Assembly: GCA_900109485.1 (NCBI GenBank)
Contig: FOAY01000002.1
Coordinates: 478,842 to 542,841, forward strand
Length of the DNA: 64,000 nucleotides
Direction: 5' to 3'
DNA from: Kosakonia sacchari
GTDB lineage: Bacteria > Pseudomonadota > Gammaproteobacteria > Enterobacterales > Enterobacteriaceae
Shown: one piece after another, positions 19,070 through 27,831 of the stretch
Layout of the letters: every line of letters starts with the position of its first letter
Numbering within the stretch: position 1 is the first letter of the stretch
The notes under the pieces: generated by a model
What the model saw: the letters and a program-made list of their open reading frames with translations, nothing else
What the model was told of the DNA's origin: nothing
Database searches by the model: none
Position numbers and translations under genes: made by a program

Positions 19070-19720
19070 ATGCATAATTGTCTTCAAAGTATTAATATAG
19101 CACTGCTAAATAAATTCAACATACTAAACAAACTGTTGATAGAATGCGTGCCGGATAATAAGAATATTGAAATTACATTTAGCGTATTTAAGAATTACGA
19201 TGCGCTTTTGCAAATCACCGGCGCACGGCCTGTTGATCTCATTATTCTCGACCTCAGCACATGGTTTACTATCATCAACAATACCAGCCAGAGTTTGCGG
19301 CAAACAACAGACGATGCGCTTGCCGCTGGCAGCAAAGTCCTGTTGATTTTGCTGGAAGCCGATGCACATATCATTGACCAACTGGTAAAGATGAATGTTG
19401 ATGCAATTATTAGCATGAGCGATAGTTCGGCTGAGCTGAAACAGGCAATTGAGCACGTATTAAATCCGGAAATACAGCAGAAATATATTTCGGATTATAT
19501 TACGGGGCAATTATATGGCCGTAAATACGAGAGATTGTCAAAGAAAGAGTGGGAAGTGATAAAAATGTTCTCTGAGGGATACAGCTTACTTGAGATTGCT
19601 GAAAAGCGTTGCCGGGCTATAAGTACTGTTGCTACCCAAAAAATGAACGCAATGAAAAAACTGAATTTGCGTAATAATAGCGAGCTAATTAAATATTTTT
19701 ATATTCATAGCCTGCTTTGA
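19070..19720 (+). CDS. Orphan LuxR/RcsB-type transcriptional regulator with degenerate receiver
   Basis: 216 residues. The C-terminal 65 form a LuxR/FixJ helix-turn-helix (L-S-K-K-E-W-E-V to about residue 213), with a recognition segment A-I-S-T-V-A-T-Q-K-M-N-A-M-K-K-L close to the RcsA/RcsB/BglJ group. The first 135 residues resemble a receiver: D-L-I-I-L-D-L puts an Asp at 61 in the phospho-acceptor place. The N-terminal acidic pair and the conserved lysine and Ser/Thr switch appear to be missing, so phosphorylation-independent control is likely. The gene is AT-rich and uses rare codons. No partner kinase or target operon is adjacent. The ATG at 19070 has GAGG five bases upstream. Target unknown. 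Confidence 0.85.
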   Translation: MHNCLQSINIALLNKFNILNKLLIECVPDNKNIEITFSVFKNYDALLQITGARPVDLIILDLSTWFTIINNTSQSLRQTTDDALAAGSKVLLILLEADAHIIDQLVKMNVDAIISMSDSSAELKQAIEHVLNPEIQQKYISDYITGQLYGRKYERLSKKEWEVIKMFSEGYSLLEIAEKRCRAISTVATQKMNAMKKLNLRNNSELIKYFYIHSLL

Positions 19721-19781
19721 AAACAGGCTGACCATCAACAGCAGAACAATCTGCACCTGAGGCGCTAATCCGGGCTGCCGA

Positions 19782-20405
19782 TCAGCGCCCGGCATCATCC
19801 AGCGCAAAGGTCGGTAACTTCAAATGCCAGCGAATTGCCGCCAGGCGAATAACCAGCGTTACCACCATGCCCAGCATACTGGCGGTTTCCAGCGGCACGT
19901 CAAAGGAGTAAAACGCCGTGGCGTGAACAATCCCACCGGCAATACAGGCCGTCGCGTAGATTTCGGTGCGCAGGATCATCGGCACTTCGCGCGCCAGTAC
20001 ATCGCGAATAATCCCGCCGCCAACGCCGGTCAATACGCCCATACAGATAGCGATAAGCGGCCCTGTTTCGGCGATAAACGCTTTGTTGACGCCGATACCG
20101 ACAAAAACGGCTAATCCTACCGCATCCAGCACCGGCAGGATCCATTTGGGCAAACGCCGGGGCTGGCGTACCAGCACAATCGTCAGCATGCAGGTCACCA
20201 TGGCGACGACGAGATCGGTTGGATCTTTCACCCAGAATACTGGCCCGTGCGCTAACGCCATATCGCGGATGGTCCCGCCGCCGACCGCCGTCACGACGCC
20301 AAGCACCAGCACGCCGAAGGGGTCCATACGTAATTTCCCGGCCAGCAAAACGCCCGAGATTGCAAATACGGCGGTACCAATAATATCCAGCCAGTAAACC
20401 AACAT
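19782..20405 (-). CDS. yadS: TRIC cation channel family membrane protein YadS
   Basis: Two-fold repeated TRIC/UPF0126 protein of 207 residues with about seven membrane helices. Each half contains the motif G-V-G/V-G-G-G-x-I-R-D. Prokaryotic TRIC proteins are trimeric potassium-permeable channels; the role in enterobacteria is not well established. It follows btuF on the same strand after 14 bp. Confidence 0.93.
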   Translation of the reverse strand: MLVYWLDIIGTAVFAISGVLLAGKLRMDPFGVLVLGVVTAVGGGTIRDMALAHGPVFWVKDPTDLVVAMVTCMLTIVLVRQPRRLPKWILPVLDAVGLAVFVGIGVNKAFIAETGPLIAICMGVLTGVGGGIIRDVLAREVPMILRTEIYATACIAGGIVHATAFYSFDVPLETASMLGMVVTLVIRLAAIRWHLKLPTFALDDAGR

Positions 20406-20419
20406 GGTTGATTCCCCAG

Positions 20420-21220
20420 TTATTTCACCTGCGCAAGGGCAGTACAGAGTTGTTGAGCGGCGAGGATAATACGCGGGCTTGCCCGTTCAAACCAGTCACC
20501 GTGCAGAGAAATAATCGGTACATTCAGCTGGTTTTGCCAGAACTGTTCAATTTTGGGGATTTCGTCCGCTTCTCCCGCGACAACAATCGCCTGCGGCTGC
20601 CGCGCAAGCACCTGTTCACGGCTTACCTGCGGCCACGGCACGCGGCTGGCGGCGAAAATATTCTCTCCGCCGCAAAGCTCCAGAACCTCATTCTGAATTG
20701 ACGCCTTTCCGCTGGTAAACAGCGGTTGCGTGCCAAATTGCAGAAAGACTCGTTTTTTGGGCTGGCTGGCATAGCGGGATTTTAGCGTCTGGTATTCGGC
20801 GAGCAGATGTTGAGCCGCTTGTTCTGCCTGTTGCGGCCTTGGGCTGTAGGGTGCCAGTTTATGCAGCGTATCCGCCACCTGCTCAATGGTCATGTTATCC
20901 ACCCACATTACGGTGATACCGAACTGTTTTAGCTGGTTGACCTGACGCTCCGTATTACCGCCGCGCCATGCCAGTACCAGATCGGGCTTCAGCGCGACAA
21001 TGCGTTCGAGGTTGATGCCTTGCCAACTGGCAACCTGCTCAATTTTTGCCGCTTCGGGTGGGTAATCAGAATAGCTGCTGACGGCAACGGGAGTGATGCC
21101 TGCGGCAAATGCCAGTTCTGTATTGGCCGGGGAGAGGGAGATGACGCGCGGCGCGGCGAACAACCACGCCGGCATCAGAACAAGCAGGGCGGCAAGCACC
21201 CTGAAAAAATAATTAACCAC
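20420..21220 (-). CDS. btuF: Vitamin B12 periplasmic-binding protein BtuF
   Basis: Delivers cobalamin to the BtuCD importer. The 266 residues (equal to E. coli) have a signal peptide ending W-L-F-A-A, then P-R-V-I-S-L-S-P and two lobes linked by a helix. The start is GTG at 21220 and aligns exactly with the E. coli N-terminus (M-x-x-x-x-F-R). It overlaps the mtnN 3' end by eight bases, so translation is probably coupled; no strong Shine-Dalgarno is visible. btuC and btuD are not in this window. Confidence 0.94.
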   Translation of the reverse strand: MVNYFFRVLAALLVLMPAWLFAAPRVISLSPANTELAFAAGITPVAVSSYSDYPPEAAKIEQVASWQGINLERIVALKPDLVLAWRGGNTERQVNQLKQFGITVMWVDNMTIEQVADTLHKLAPYSPRPQQAEQAAQHLLAEYQTLKSRYASQPKKRVFLQFGTQPLFTSGKASIQNEVLELCGGENIFAASRVPWPQVSREQVLARQPQAIVVAGEADEIPKIEQFWQNQLNVPIISLHGDWFERASPRIILAAQQLCTALAQVK

Positions 21221-21911
21221 GAGCCAGTTTCTGCACCAGAGTTTCAACCATCAGGCTGGACTGCTTCGCCGCCACGGCCAGGAACTCATCAAAGCTGAGG
21301 TGGGACTGCTGATCGGCAACGTCCGAGATGGCGCGCACAACCACGAACGGAATGCCATAGTTGTGGCAAACGTGAGCAATGGCGGTAGCTTCCATTTCCA
21401 CGGCAATCGCCTGCGGGAAGTTGTGGCGGATTTTCGCCAGGCCAACGGAGCCGTTAATAAAGGCATCGCCGCTGACGATCAGCCCGCGCACAGCATGCAG
21501 ATCCAGTTCATTAATGCAGGCTTCCGCTGCAGCAATCAGTTTGTCATCGGCTTTAAACCCGGCCGGGCAGCCCGGAAGCTGGCCATATTCATAACCAAAT
21601 GCGGTGACATCGGCATCGTGATAACGCGCTTCGTCAGACACCACGATATCGCCCACTTTCAGCGTCGGTGCAAGGCCACCAGCGGAACCGGTATTGATAA
21701 TCACGTCCGGCTGGCAACGCTCCAGCAGCAGGGTCGCGCCCATTGCCGCGGCAACTTTACCAATCCCTGATTTCAGCAGCGCGACGTCTGTACCATTCAG
21801 CGTACCGGTGTAGATTTCGCTGCCGCCAACGTTGAGCGTTTGACGGTTTTCGATTTTGTCACGCAGCAGCGTAACTTCTTCTTCCATTGCACCAATAATG
21901 CCAATTTTCAT
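21213..21911 (-). CDS. mtnN: 5'-methylthioadenosine/S-adenosylhomocysteine nucleosidase
   Basis: Cleaves adenine from methylthioadenosine, S-adenosylhomocysteine and 5'-deoxyadenosine, feeding methionine salvage and autoinducer-2 precursor formation. The 232 residues equal the E. coli enzyme. G-A-M-E-E-E at the N-terminus, V-E-M-E-A-T-A and the catalytic Asp in R-A-I-S-D-V-A-D are visible. The end overlaps btuF. It is divergent from dgt. Confidence 0.97.
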   Translation of the reverse strand: MKIGIIGAMEEEVTLLRDKIENRQTLNVGGSEIYTGTLNGTDVALLKSGIGKVAAAMGATLLLERCQPDVIINTGSAGGLAPTLKVGDIVVSDEARYHDADVTAFGYEYGQLPGCPAGFKADDKLIAAAEACINELDLHAVRGLIVSGDAFINGSVGLAKIRHNFPQAIAVEMEATAIAHVCHNYGIPFVVVRAISDVADQQSHLSFDEFLAVAAKQSSLMVETLVQKLARG

Positions 21912-22018
21912 GGAGATACTCGCTAATGTGATAGGACAGAATTACGTTTCCAGGGCATAGTCTATCATGGCATACAGGATTGTAATGATATCCCGTGACG
22001 CTTCGCACAGGAGAGGAA

Positions 22019-23533
22019 ATGGCAGAGATCGATTTTCGCAACAAGATAAACTGGCGCCGCCGCTATCGTTCGCCGCAGGGCGTGAAAACCGAACGTGAAA
22101 TTCTGCGTATTTTTGAAAGCGATCGCGGGCGGATCATCAACTCTCCCGCTATCCGGCGCTTGCAGCAAAAAACGCAGGTCTTCCCGCTGGAGCGAAATGC
22201 GGCGGTTCGCACGCGGTTGACGCACTCGCTGGAAGTACAGCAAGTGGGGCGCTATATCGCCAAAGAGATCCTCAGCCGTCTGAAAGAGCAGCGCCTGCTG
22301 GAAACGTATGGCCTGGATGAGCTGACCGGGCCTTTCGAAAGCATCGTCGAAATGGCCTGTCTGATGCACGATATCGGCAACCCGCCATTCGGTCATTTTG
22401 GCGAAGCGGCCATTAATGACTGGTTCCGCCAGCGTTTGTCACCGGATGATGCTGTCGGACAGCCATCATCTGACGATCGCTGCGAAGTGGTGGCATTACG
22501 TCTGCGCGAAGGGGAGGACGAACTTAACGCGCTGCGCTGCAAGGTTCGCCACGATTTAAGCCATTTTGAAGGTAATGCGCAGGGCATTCGTCTGGTGCAT
22601 ACATTAATGCGAATGAATCTGACCTGGGCGCAGGTGGGCTGTATTTTAAAATATACCCGTCCCGCGTGGTGGGTTGGAGAACCGCCAGCTTCGCACAGTT
22701 ATTTAATGAAAAAGCCGGGTTATTATTTTTCCGAGGAAGCGTATGTTGCGCGCTTACGTAAAGAATTAGATCTCGATACTTACAGCCGCTTCCCTTTGAC
22801 GTGGATAATGGAGGCCGCCGACGATATCTCTTATTGCGTCGCCGATCTGGAAGATGCCGTTGAGAAACGTATTTTCACCGCCGAGCAACTTTATCAGCAT
22901 CTTTATGATGCCTGGGGCGAACATGAAAAAGGATCGCTGTTTGCTCAGGTTGTCGAAAATGCGTGGGACAAATCCCGTGTTAATTCTATGAGCCGCAGCG
23001 CAGAAGATCAGTTCTTCATGTATTTGCGGGTGAACACGCTGAATAAACTGGTGCCCTACGCCGCACAACGATTTATCGATAATCTGCCGCAAATTTTCAG
23101 CGGAGAATTCAACCACGCTTTGCTGGAGGATGATAGCGACTTTAGCCAGCTACTTGAATTATATAAAAATGTCGCCATTAAACAGGTGTTCAGCCACCCG
23201 GACGTCGAGCAACTGGAATTACAGGGTTATCGCGTGATTAGCGGGCTGCTGGAAATTTACCGCCCGTTGTTGCAATTATCACTGGCGGATTTTACCGAGC
23301 TGGTGGAAAAAGAACGTTTGCGTCGTTTCCCGATTGAATCGCGCCTGTTTCATAAACTTTCGACGCGCCACCGGCTCGCATATGTCGAGGCGGTCAGCAA
23401 ATTATCGCCCGATGATTTGGCGTATCCGGTGCTGGAGTATTATCACCGTTGTCGATTAATTCAGGACTATATTAGCGGTATGACAGATCTATATTCATGG
23501 GACGAATACAGACGGATGATGGCCGTGGAATAA
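22019..23533 (+). CDS. dgt: Deoxyguanosinetriphosphate triphosphohydrolase
   Basis: Hydrolyses dGTP to deoxyguanosine and triphosphate, affecting nucleotide balance and phage defence. The 504 residues carry the HD metal site in [10 protein letters not shown] and, upstream, R-L-T-H-S. An upstream in-frame GTG exists, but the ATG at 22019 has a strong AGGAGAGG site and matches the E. coli N-terminus M-A-x-I-D-F-R. Confidence 0.97.
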   Translation: MAEIDFRNKINWRRRYRSPQGVKTEREILRIFESDRGRIINSPAIRRLQQKTQVFPLERNAAVRTRLTHSLEVQQVGRYIAKEILSRLKEQRLLETYGLDELTGPFESIVEMACLMHDIGNPPFGHFGEAAINDWFRQRLSPDDAVGQPSSDDRCEVVALRLREGEDELNALRCKVRHDLSHFEGNAQGIRLVHTLMRMNLTWAQVGCILKYTRPAWWVGEPPASHSYLMKKPGYYFSEEAYVARLRKELDLDTYSRFPLTWIMEAADDISYCVADLEDAVEKRIFTAEQLYQHLYDAWGEHEKGSLFAQVVENAWDKSRVNSMSRSAEDQFFMYLRVNTLNKLVPYAAQRFIDNLPQIFSGEFNHALLEDDSDFSQLLELYKNVAIKQVFSHPDVEQLELQGYRVISGLLEIYRPLLQLSLADFTELVEKERLRRFPIESRLFHKLSTRHRLAYVEAVSKLSPDDLAYPVLEYYHRCRLIQDYISGMTDLYSWDEYRRMMAVE

Positions 23534-23592
23534 CGTGTTTGAATTGTAAAGACTGCCAATAAATTTTTACTTTTTCCAGACACTTGATTCCT

Positions 23593-23619
23593 GAACTTCA
23601 GGCTATAAATCGACTCTGA
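23593..23619 (+). promoter_or_regulatory. Sigma-E promoter of degP
   Basis: The -35 GAACTT (23593-23598) and -10 TCTGA (23615-23619) are 16 bp apart, matching the sigma-E consensus and the known E. coli degP promoter almost base for base. It starts 76 bp before the degP ATG. Confidence 0.85.
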
Positions 23620-23668
23620 GTGACACATACACAGCAGTTTGCGTTAATCGGTAATGAGATTGAGAGAC

Positions 23669-25105
23669 ATGAAAAAAACCACGTTAGCAATGAGTGCATT
23701 GGCCCTGAGTTTAAGTTTAGCGCTGTCCCCTCTGTCGGCTATGGCAGCGGAAACGGCATCTTCAGCGACCACATCGCAGCAAATGCCAAGCCTCGCGCCG
23801 ATGCTGGAAAAAGTTATGCCATCGGTCGTGAGTATCAACGTTGAAGGCAGCACCACGGTGAACACACCGCGTATGCCGCGCAACTTCCAGCAGTTCTTCG
23901 GTGATAATTCACCGTTCTGCCAGGATGGATCACCGTTCCAGGGCTCGCCGTTCTGCCAGGGCGGCGGCCAGGGTGGTCAGGGCGGCGCCGACAGCCAGCA
24001 GCAGAAATTTATGGCGTTGGGTTCCGGGGTGATTATTGACGCAGCGAAAGGCTATGTCGTTACTAACAACCACGTCGTGGATAACGCGAATACTATCAAG
24101 GTTCAACTGAGCGATGGGCGCAAATTTGACGCCAAAGTCGTGGGGAAAGATCCGCGTTCAGATATCGCGCTGATTCAAATTCAGGATCCGAAAAACCTGA
24201 CGGCGATTAAGATTGCCGACTCTGATGCGCTGCGTGTGGGCGATTACACCGTGGCGATTGGTAACCCGTTCGGTCTGGGCGAAACCGTGACCTCCGGGAT
24301 TGTTTCCGCACTGGGCCGTAGCGGCCTGAATGCGGAAAACTACGAAAACTTTATCCAGACCGATGCGGCGATTAACCGCGGGAACTCCGGCGGTGCGCTG
24401 GTAAACCTGAACGGTGAGCTGATTGGTATCAACACCGCGATCCTTGCACCGGACGGCGGCAACATCGGTATCGGCTTCGCCATCCCAAGTAATATGGTGA
24501 AAAACCTTACCGGGCAGATGGTTCAGTTCGGTCAGGTTCGCCGTGGTGAACTGGGTATTATGGGCACCGAGCTGAACTCTGAGCTGGCGAAAGCGATGAA
24601 AGTCGATGCGCAGCGCGGGGCGTTTGTCAGCCAGGTTATGCCGAACTCTGCCGCCGCGAAAGCCGGTGTGAAAGCGGGCGACGTGATTACTTCGCTTAAC
24701 GGCAAGCCTATCAGTAGCTTTGCCGCACTGCGTGCTGAAGTGGGTTCAATGCCGATTGGCAGCAAAGTTGAACTGGGCATGTTGCGCGATGGCAAACCGG
24801 TGAACATTACGCTGGAACTGCAACAGAGCAGCCAGAATCAGGTTGATTCCAGCACTATTTTCAGCGGAATTGATGGCGCGGAAATGAGCAATAAAGGCAA
24901 AGATGGCGGCGTGGTGGTGAATTCGGTGAAAGCCAACTCCCAGGCGGCGCAAATTGGCCTGAAAAAAGGTGATGTCATTGTTGGCGCGAACCAGCAGCCG
25001 GTGAAAAATATCGCCGAGTTGCGCAAAATTCTCGACAGCAAACCTTCCGTACTGGCGCTGAACATTCAGCGTGGTGATACTTCCATCTACCTGTTGATGC
25101 AGTAA
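23669..25105 (+). CDS. degP: Periplasmic serine endoprotease/chaperone DegP
   Basis: Heat- and envelope-stress protease that degrades or refolds misfolded periplasmic and outer-membrane proteins. The 478 residues have a 26-residue signal peptide (A-M-A/A-E-T), then a trypsin-like domain with catalytic His in T-N-N-H-V-V, Asp in R-S-D-I-A-L and Ser in R-G-N-S-G-G-A, and two PDZ domains. The LA loop holds the disulfide pair F-C-Q...F-C-Q and a Gly/Gln-rich stretch slightly longer than in E. coli. The ATG at 23669 is chosen over an in-frame start five codons earlier because it begins the M-K-K signal. Confidence 0.98.
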   Translation: MKKTTLAMSALALSLSLALSPLSAMAAETASSATTSQQMPSLAPMLEKVMPSVVSINVEGSTTVNTPRMPRNFQQFFGDNSPFCQDGSPFQGSPFCQGGGQGGQGGADSQQQKFMALGSGVIIDAAKGYVVTNNHVVDNANTIKVQLSDGRKFDAKVVGKDPRSDIALIQIQDPKNLTAIKIADSDALRVGDYTVAIGNPFGLGETVTSGIVSALGRSGLNAENYENFIQTDAAINRGNSGGALVNLNGELIGINTAILAPDGGNIGIGFAIPSNMVKNLTGQMVQFGQVRRGELGIMGTELNSELAKAMKVDAQRGAFVSQVMPNSAAAKAGVKAGDVITSLNGKPISSFAALRAEVGSMPIGSKVELGMLRDGKPVNITLELQQSSQNQVDSSTIFSGIDGAEMSNKGKDGGVVVNSVKANSQAAQIGLKKGDVIVGANQQPVKNIAELRKILDSKPSVLALNIQRGDTSIYLLMQ

Positions 25106-25112
25106 CCTGCCA

Positions 25113-25143
25113 GGCCCTCTTCCTCCATGCGGGGAAGAGGGCC
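25113..25143. repeat. CCCTCTTCC-type palindrome after degP
   Basis: An 11-bp perfect inverted repeat with a 9-nt loop, 7 nt after the degP stop and without a good U-run. It is related in sequence to the palindromes at 15441 and 26946 and probably acts as a 3'-end or terminator structure. Confidence 0.6.
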
Positions 25144-25263
25144 CTCCTCCCGTTTTGTGAAGCCTTCCACAACTCCATACTTCCGAATGTTGCTTTGTGC
25201 ATTTGCACAGTGATTGCCAGGACTTTCTCCCATATGCTTGGGCTCTGCACAGGGGAGGGTTAC

Positions 25264-26421
25264 ATGGCTGGCTGGCATCTTGATACTAAAATGGCACAGG
25301 ATATCGTGGCGCGGACGATGCGCATCATCGATACGAACATTAACGTCATGGATGCACGCGGTCGCATCATCGGTAGTGGCGATCGTGAACGAATTGGTGA
25401 ATTGCACGAAGGCGCGCTGTTGGTTCTCTCCCAGGGGCGTGTTGTCGATATTGACGACGCGGTTGCCCGCCATCTGCATGGCGTACGTCAGGGCATCAAC
25501 TTGCCACTGCGTCTTGAAGGGGAAATTGTTGGCGTTATCGGTCTGACCGGCGAGCCGGAAACGTTACGTAAATATGGCGAACTGGTCTGTATGACCGCCG
25601 AAATGATGCTGGAGCAGTCTCGTCTGATGCATCTGCTGGCGCAGGATAGTCGCCTGCGCGAAGAGCTGGTGATGAATCTGATCCAGGCTGAAGAGCACAC
25701 TCCGGCGTTAACTGAGTGGGCGCAGCGCCTCGGCATAGATTTAAATCAGCCACGTGTCGTTGCGGTGGTGGAAGTGGACAGCGGCCAGTTGGGCGTGGAT
25801 AGCGCAATGGCTGAGCTACAACAATTGCAAAATGCACTGACGACACCGGAACGCAACAATCTGATTGCGATTGTCTCGCTGACTGAAATGGTGGTGCTGA
25901 AACCGGCGCTCAATCAGTTTGGTCGCTGGGATGCGGAAGATCACCGCAAACGTGTAGAACAGTTGATTACCCGTATGAAAGAGAATGGCCAGCTACGTTT
26001 TCGTGTCGCGCTGGGCAACTATTTCACCGGGCCGGGCAGCATTGCCCGCTCTTATCGCACGGCGCGTACCACCATGATGGTGGGCAAACAGCGTATGCCG
26101 GAAAACCGCAGTTACTTTTACCAGGATTTAATGCTGCCGGTGCTGCTCGACAGTTTGCGCGGCGGCTGGCAGGCCAATGAACTGGCGCGTCCATTGTCTC
26201 GTTTAAAAGCGATGGACAACAACGGGTTACTGCGCCGTACGCTGGCGGCCTGGTTTCGTCACAATGTGCAACCGCTGGCAACATCGAAGGCGCTGTTTAT
26301 TCACCGAAACACGCTGGAGTATCGTCTGAATCGTATCTCTGAACTGACGGGGCTTGATTTGGGCAATTTCGATGACAGGTTGCTGCTGTACGTGGCGCTG
26401 CAACTGGATGAACAACATTGA
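25264..26421 (+). CDS. cdaR: Carbohydrate diacid regulator CdaR
   Basis: Transcriptional activator of glucarate, galactarate and glycerate utilisation genes in E. coli. The 385 residues have an N-terminal sugar-diacid recognition domain (M-A-G-W-H-L-D to about residue 135) and a C-terminal PucR-type helix-turn-helix (H-N-V-Q-P-L-A-T-S-K-A-L-F-I-H-R-N-T-L). A GGAGGG site precedes the ATG at 25264; an upstream in-frame ATG is not conserved. The gar/gud targets are not in the window. Confidence 0.96.
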   Translation: MAGWHLDTKMAQDIVARTMRIIDTNINVMDARGRIIGSGDRERIGELHEGALLVLSQGRVVDIDDAVARHLHGVRQGINLPLRLEGEIVGVIGLTGEPETLRKYGELVCMTAEMMLEQSRLMHLLAQDSRLREELVMNLIQAEEHTPALTEWAQRLGIDLNQPRVVAVVEVDSGQLGVDSAMAELQQLQNALTTPERNNLIAIVSLTEMVVLKPALNQFGRWDAEDHRKRVEQLITRMKENGQLRFRVALGNYFTGPGSIARSYRTARTTMMVGKQRMPENRSYFYQDLMLPVLLDSLRGGWQANELARPLSRLKAMDNNGLLRRTLAAWFRHNVQPLATSKALFIHRNTLEYRLNRISELTGLDLGNFDDRLLLYVALQLDEQH

Positions 26422-26427
26422 TATTTT

Positions 26428-26454
26428 GCCGGGTGAGGGAAGACTCCACCCGGC
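26428..26454. terminator. Hairpin between convergent cdaR and yaeH
   Basis: GCCGGGTG and CACCCGGC form an 8-bp stem with an 11-nt loop between the two stops. U-runs are poor on both sides. It may act as a bidirectional terminator or be a single REP-like unit. Confidence 0.5.
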
Positions 26455-26463
26455 GAAATGGAC

Positions 26464-26853
26464 TTATTTGTTGCGGGTCAGTTTCTCAAGATCGGATTCG
26501 ATTTCATTAATCTTATTGGTCACTACGCTTTCAAGATGGCGTAGATCGTCAAGGATCTTACGTTTCAGATCGACTTCAGTGCGATCGCGCTGGCAGATTT
26601 GATCCAGCTCATCAATCACATAGCGCAGGTTAGGACTGATCTCCTGCACCTCTTTATAGCCTTGCCCTACACCGTCGGCGACAACTGTTTTACGCTGGCG
26701 GGGGTATTTGAATTTGACGCTCTTGGCAAAAAACTCGCCTTTGTCCTTATGAAAATAGATTTTCAGAATATCGTTGTTCGCTTCCTGGCGGAGGCTATAG
26801 CGATCGATTTCATCAGGATTGGTGATGCCTAAACTTTTCAGATTATCGTACAT
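26464..26853 (-). CDS. yaeH: UPF0325 family protein YaeH
   Basis: Conserved enterobacterial protein of 129 residues with unknown function. It is charged, with no signal peptide or membrane segment. The C-terminal half (about residues 75-127) is predicted helical and coiled-coil-like, with a heptad-like pattern [12 protein letters not shown]. An AAGGGT site precedes the ATG. E. coli has yaeI between this gene and dapD; here there is only a 121-bp gap. Confidence 0.92.
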   Translation of the reverse strand: MYDNLKSLGITNPDEIDRYSLRQEANNDILKIYFHKDKGEFFAKSVKFKYPRQRKTVVADGVGQGYKEVQEISPNLRYVIDELDQICQRDRTEVDLKRKILDDLRHLESVVTNKINEIESDLEKLTRNK

Positions 26854-26945
26854 AGCGGTACCCTTAAGCTCAACATAACCTATGAATAATTAACGAAAAA
26901 ATCTATTTTTGCCACATGAAAATGCAAAAAAGGCGGGATATATCA

Positions 26946-26968
26946 CCCTCTCCCAAACAGGGAGAGGG
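26946..26968. repeat. CCCTCTCCC palindrome at the dapD 3' end
   Basis: A perfect 9-bp inverted repeat with a 5-nt loop, 6 nt downstream of the dapD stop on the minus strand and without a U-run. Third member of the palindrome family seen at 15441 and 25113. Confidence 0.7.
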
Positions 26969-26974
26969 AAAGAC

Positions 26975-27799
26975 TTAGTCGATGGTGCGCAGCAGTTCGT
27001 TAATACCTACTTTGCCACGGGTTTTGGCATCAACTTTCTTCACGATTACAGCGCAGTACAGGCTATATTTGCCATCTTTAGACGGCAGGTTGCCGGAAAC
27101 AACCACAGAACCAGCCGGCACACGACCGTAATGCACTTCGCCAGTTTCACGATCGTAAATTCGCGTGCTCTGGCCGATATAAACGCCCATCGAGATAACC
27201 GAACCTTCTTCAACGATAACGCCTTCCACCACTTCTGAACGCGCACCGATAAAGCAGTTATCTTCAATGATAGTCGGGTTTGCCTGTAATGGCTCCAGAA
27301 CACCGCCAATACCGACGCCGCCAGAGAGGTGAACATTCTTACCAATCTGCGCGCAGGAACCTACGGTCGCCCAGGTATCCACCATCGTACCTTCATCAAC
27401 ATAGGCGCCGATGTTCACGTAAGACGGCATCAGCACAGTATTGCGGGCAATAAATGCGCCCTGACGAACCGCTGCTGGCGGAACCACGCGGAAACCTTCT
27501 TTCTGGAAGCGCGCTTCGTCATAGTCGGCAAATTTCATCGGTACTTTATCGAAGTAGCGGCTTTCCGCACCGTCGATAACCTGGTTATCGTTAATGCGGA
27601 AAGAGAGCAGAACGGCCTTTTTCAGCCATTGATGAGTGACCCACTGGCCTTCGATTTTTTCTGCGACACGCAGTGCGCCGGAATCGAGCAGGGCAATAAC
27701 CTGATTTACCGCTTCGCGGGTGACGGTATCCACATTTGCCGGGGTGATCTCTGCGCGACGCTCGAAAGCCGCTTCAATAACGTTCTGTAACTGCTGCAT
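26975..27799 (-). CDS. dapD: 2,3,4,5-tetrahydropyridine-2,6-dicarboxylate N-succinyltransferase
   Basis: Succinyl-CoA-dependent step of the lysine/diaminopimelate pathway. The 274 residues equal E. coli DapD: an N-terminal helical domain, then a left-handed parallel beta-helix of hexapeptide repeats (for example I-G-A-Y-V-D-E-G and the repeats through V-V-E-G-V-I-V). A purine-rich site precedes the ATG at 27799. It follows glnD by 32 bp on the same strand. Confidence 0.98.
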   Translation of the reverse strand: MQQLQNVIEAAFERRAEITPANVDTVTREAVNQVIALLDSGALRVAEKIEGQWVTHQWLKKAVLLSFRINDNQVIDGAESRYFDKVPMKFADYDEARFQKEGFRVVPPAAVRQGAFIARNTVLMPSYVNIGAYVDEGTMVDTWATVGSCAQIGKNVHLSGGVGIGGVLEPLQANPTIIEDNCFIGARSEVVEGVIVEEGSVISMGVYIGQSTRIYDRETGEVHYGRVPAGSVVVSGNLPSKDGKYSLYCAVIVKKVDAKTRGKVGINELLRTID

Positions 27800-27831
27800 T
27801 GTTTACTCTTTCCATCAGTGTAAAAAATCAA

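Noticed and set aside
21995..22018. Upstream GTG start for dgt
   Set aside because: The strong AGGAGAGG site lies between it and the ATG at 22019, which matches the family N-terminus.
23545..23560. CpxR box upstream of degP
   Set aside because: Only one GTAAA half-site is visible; the second half at the right spacing is not.
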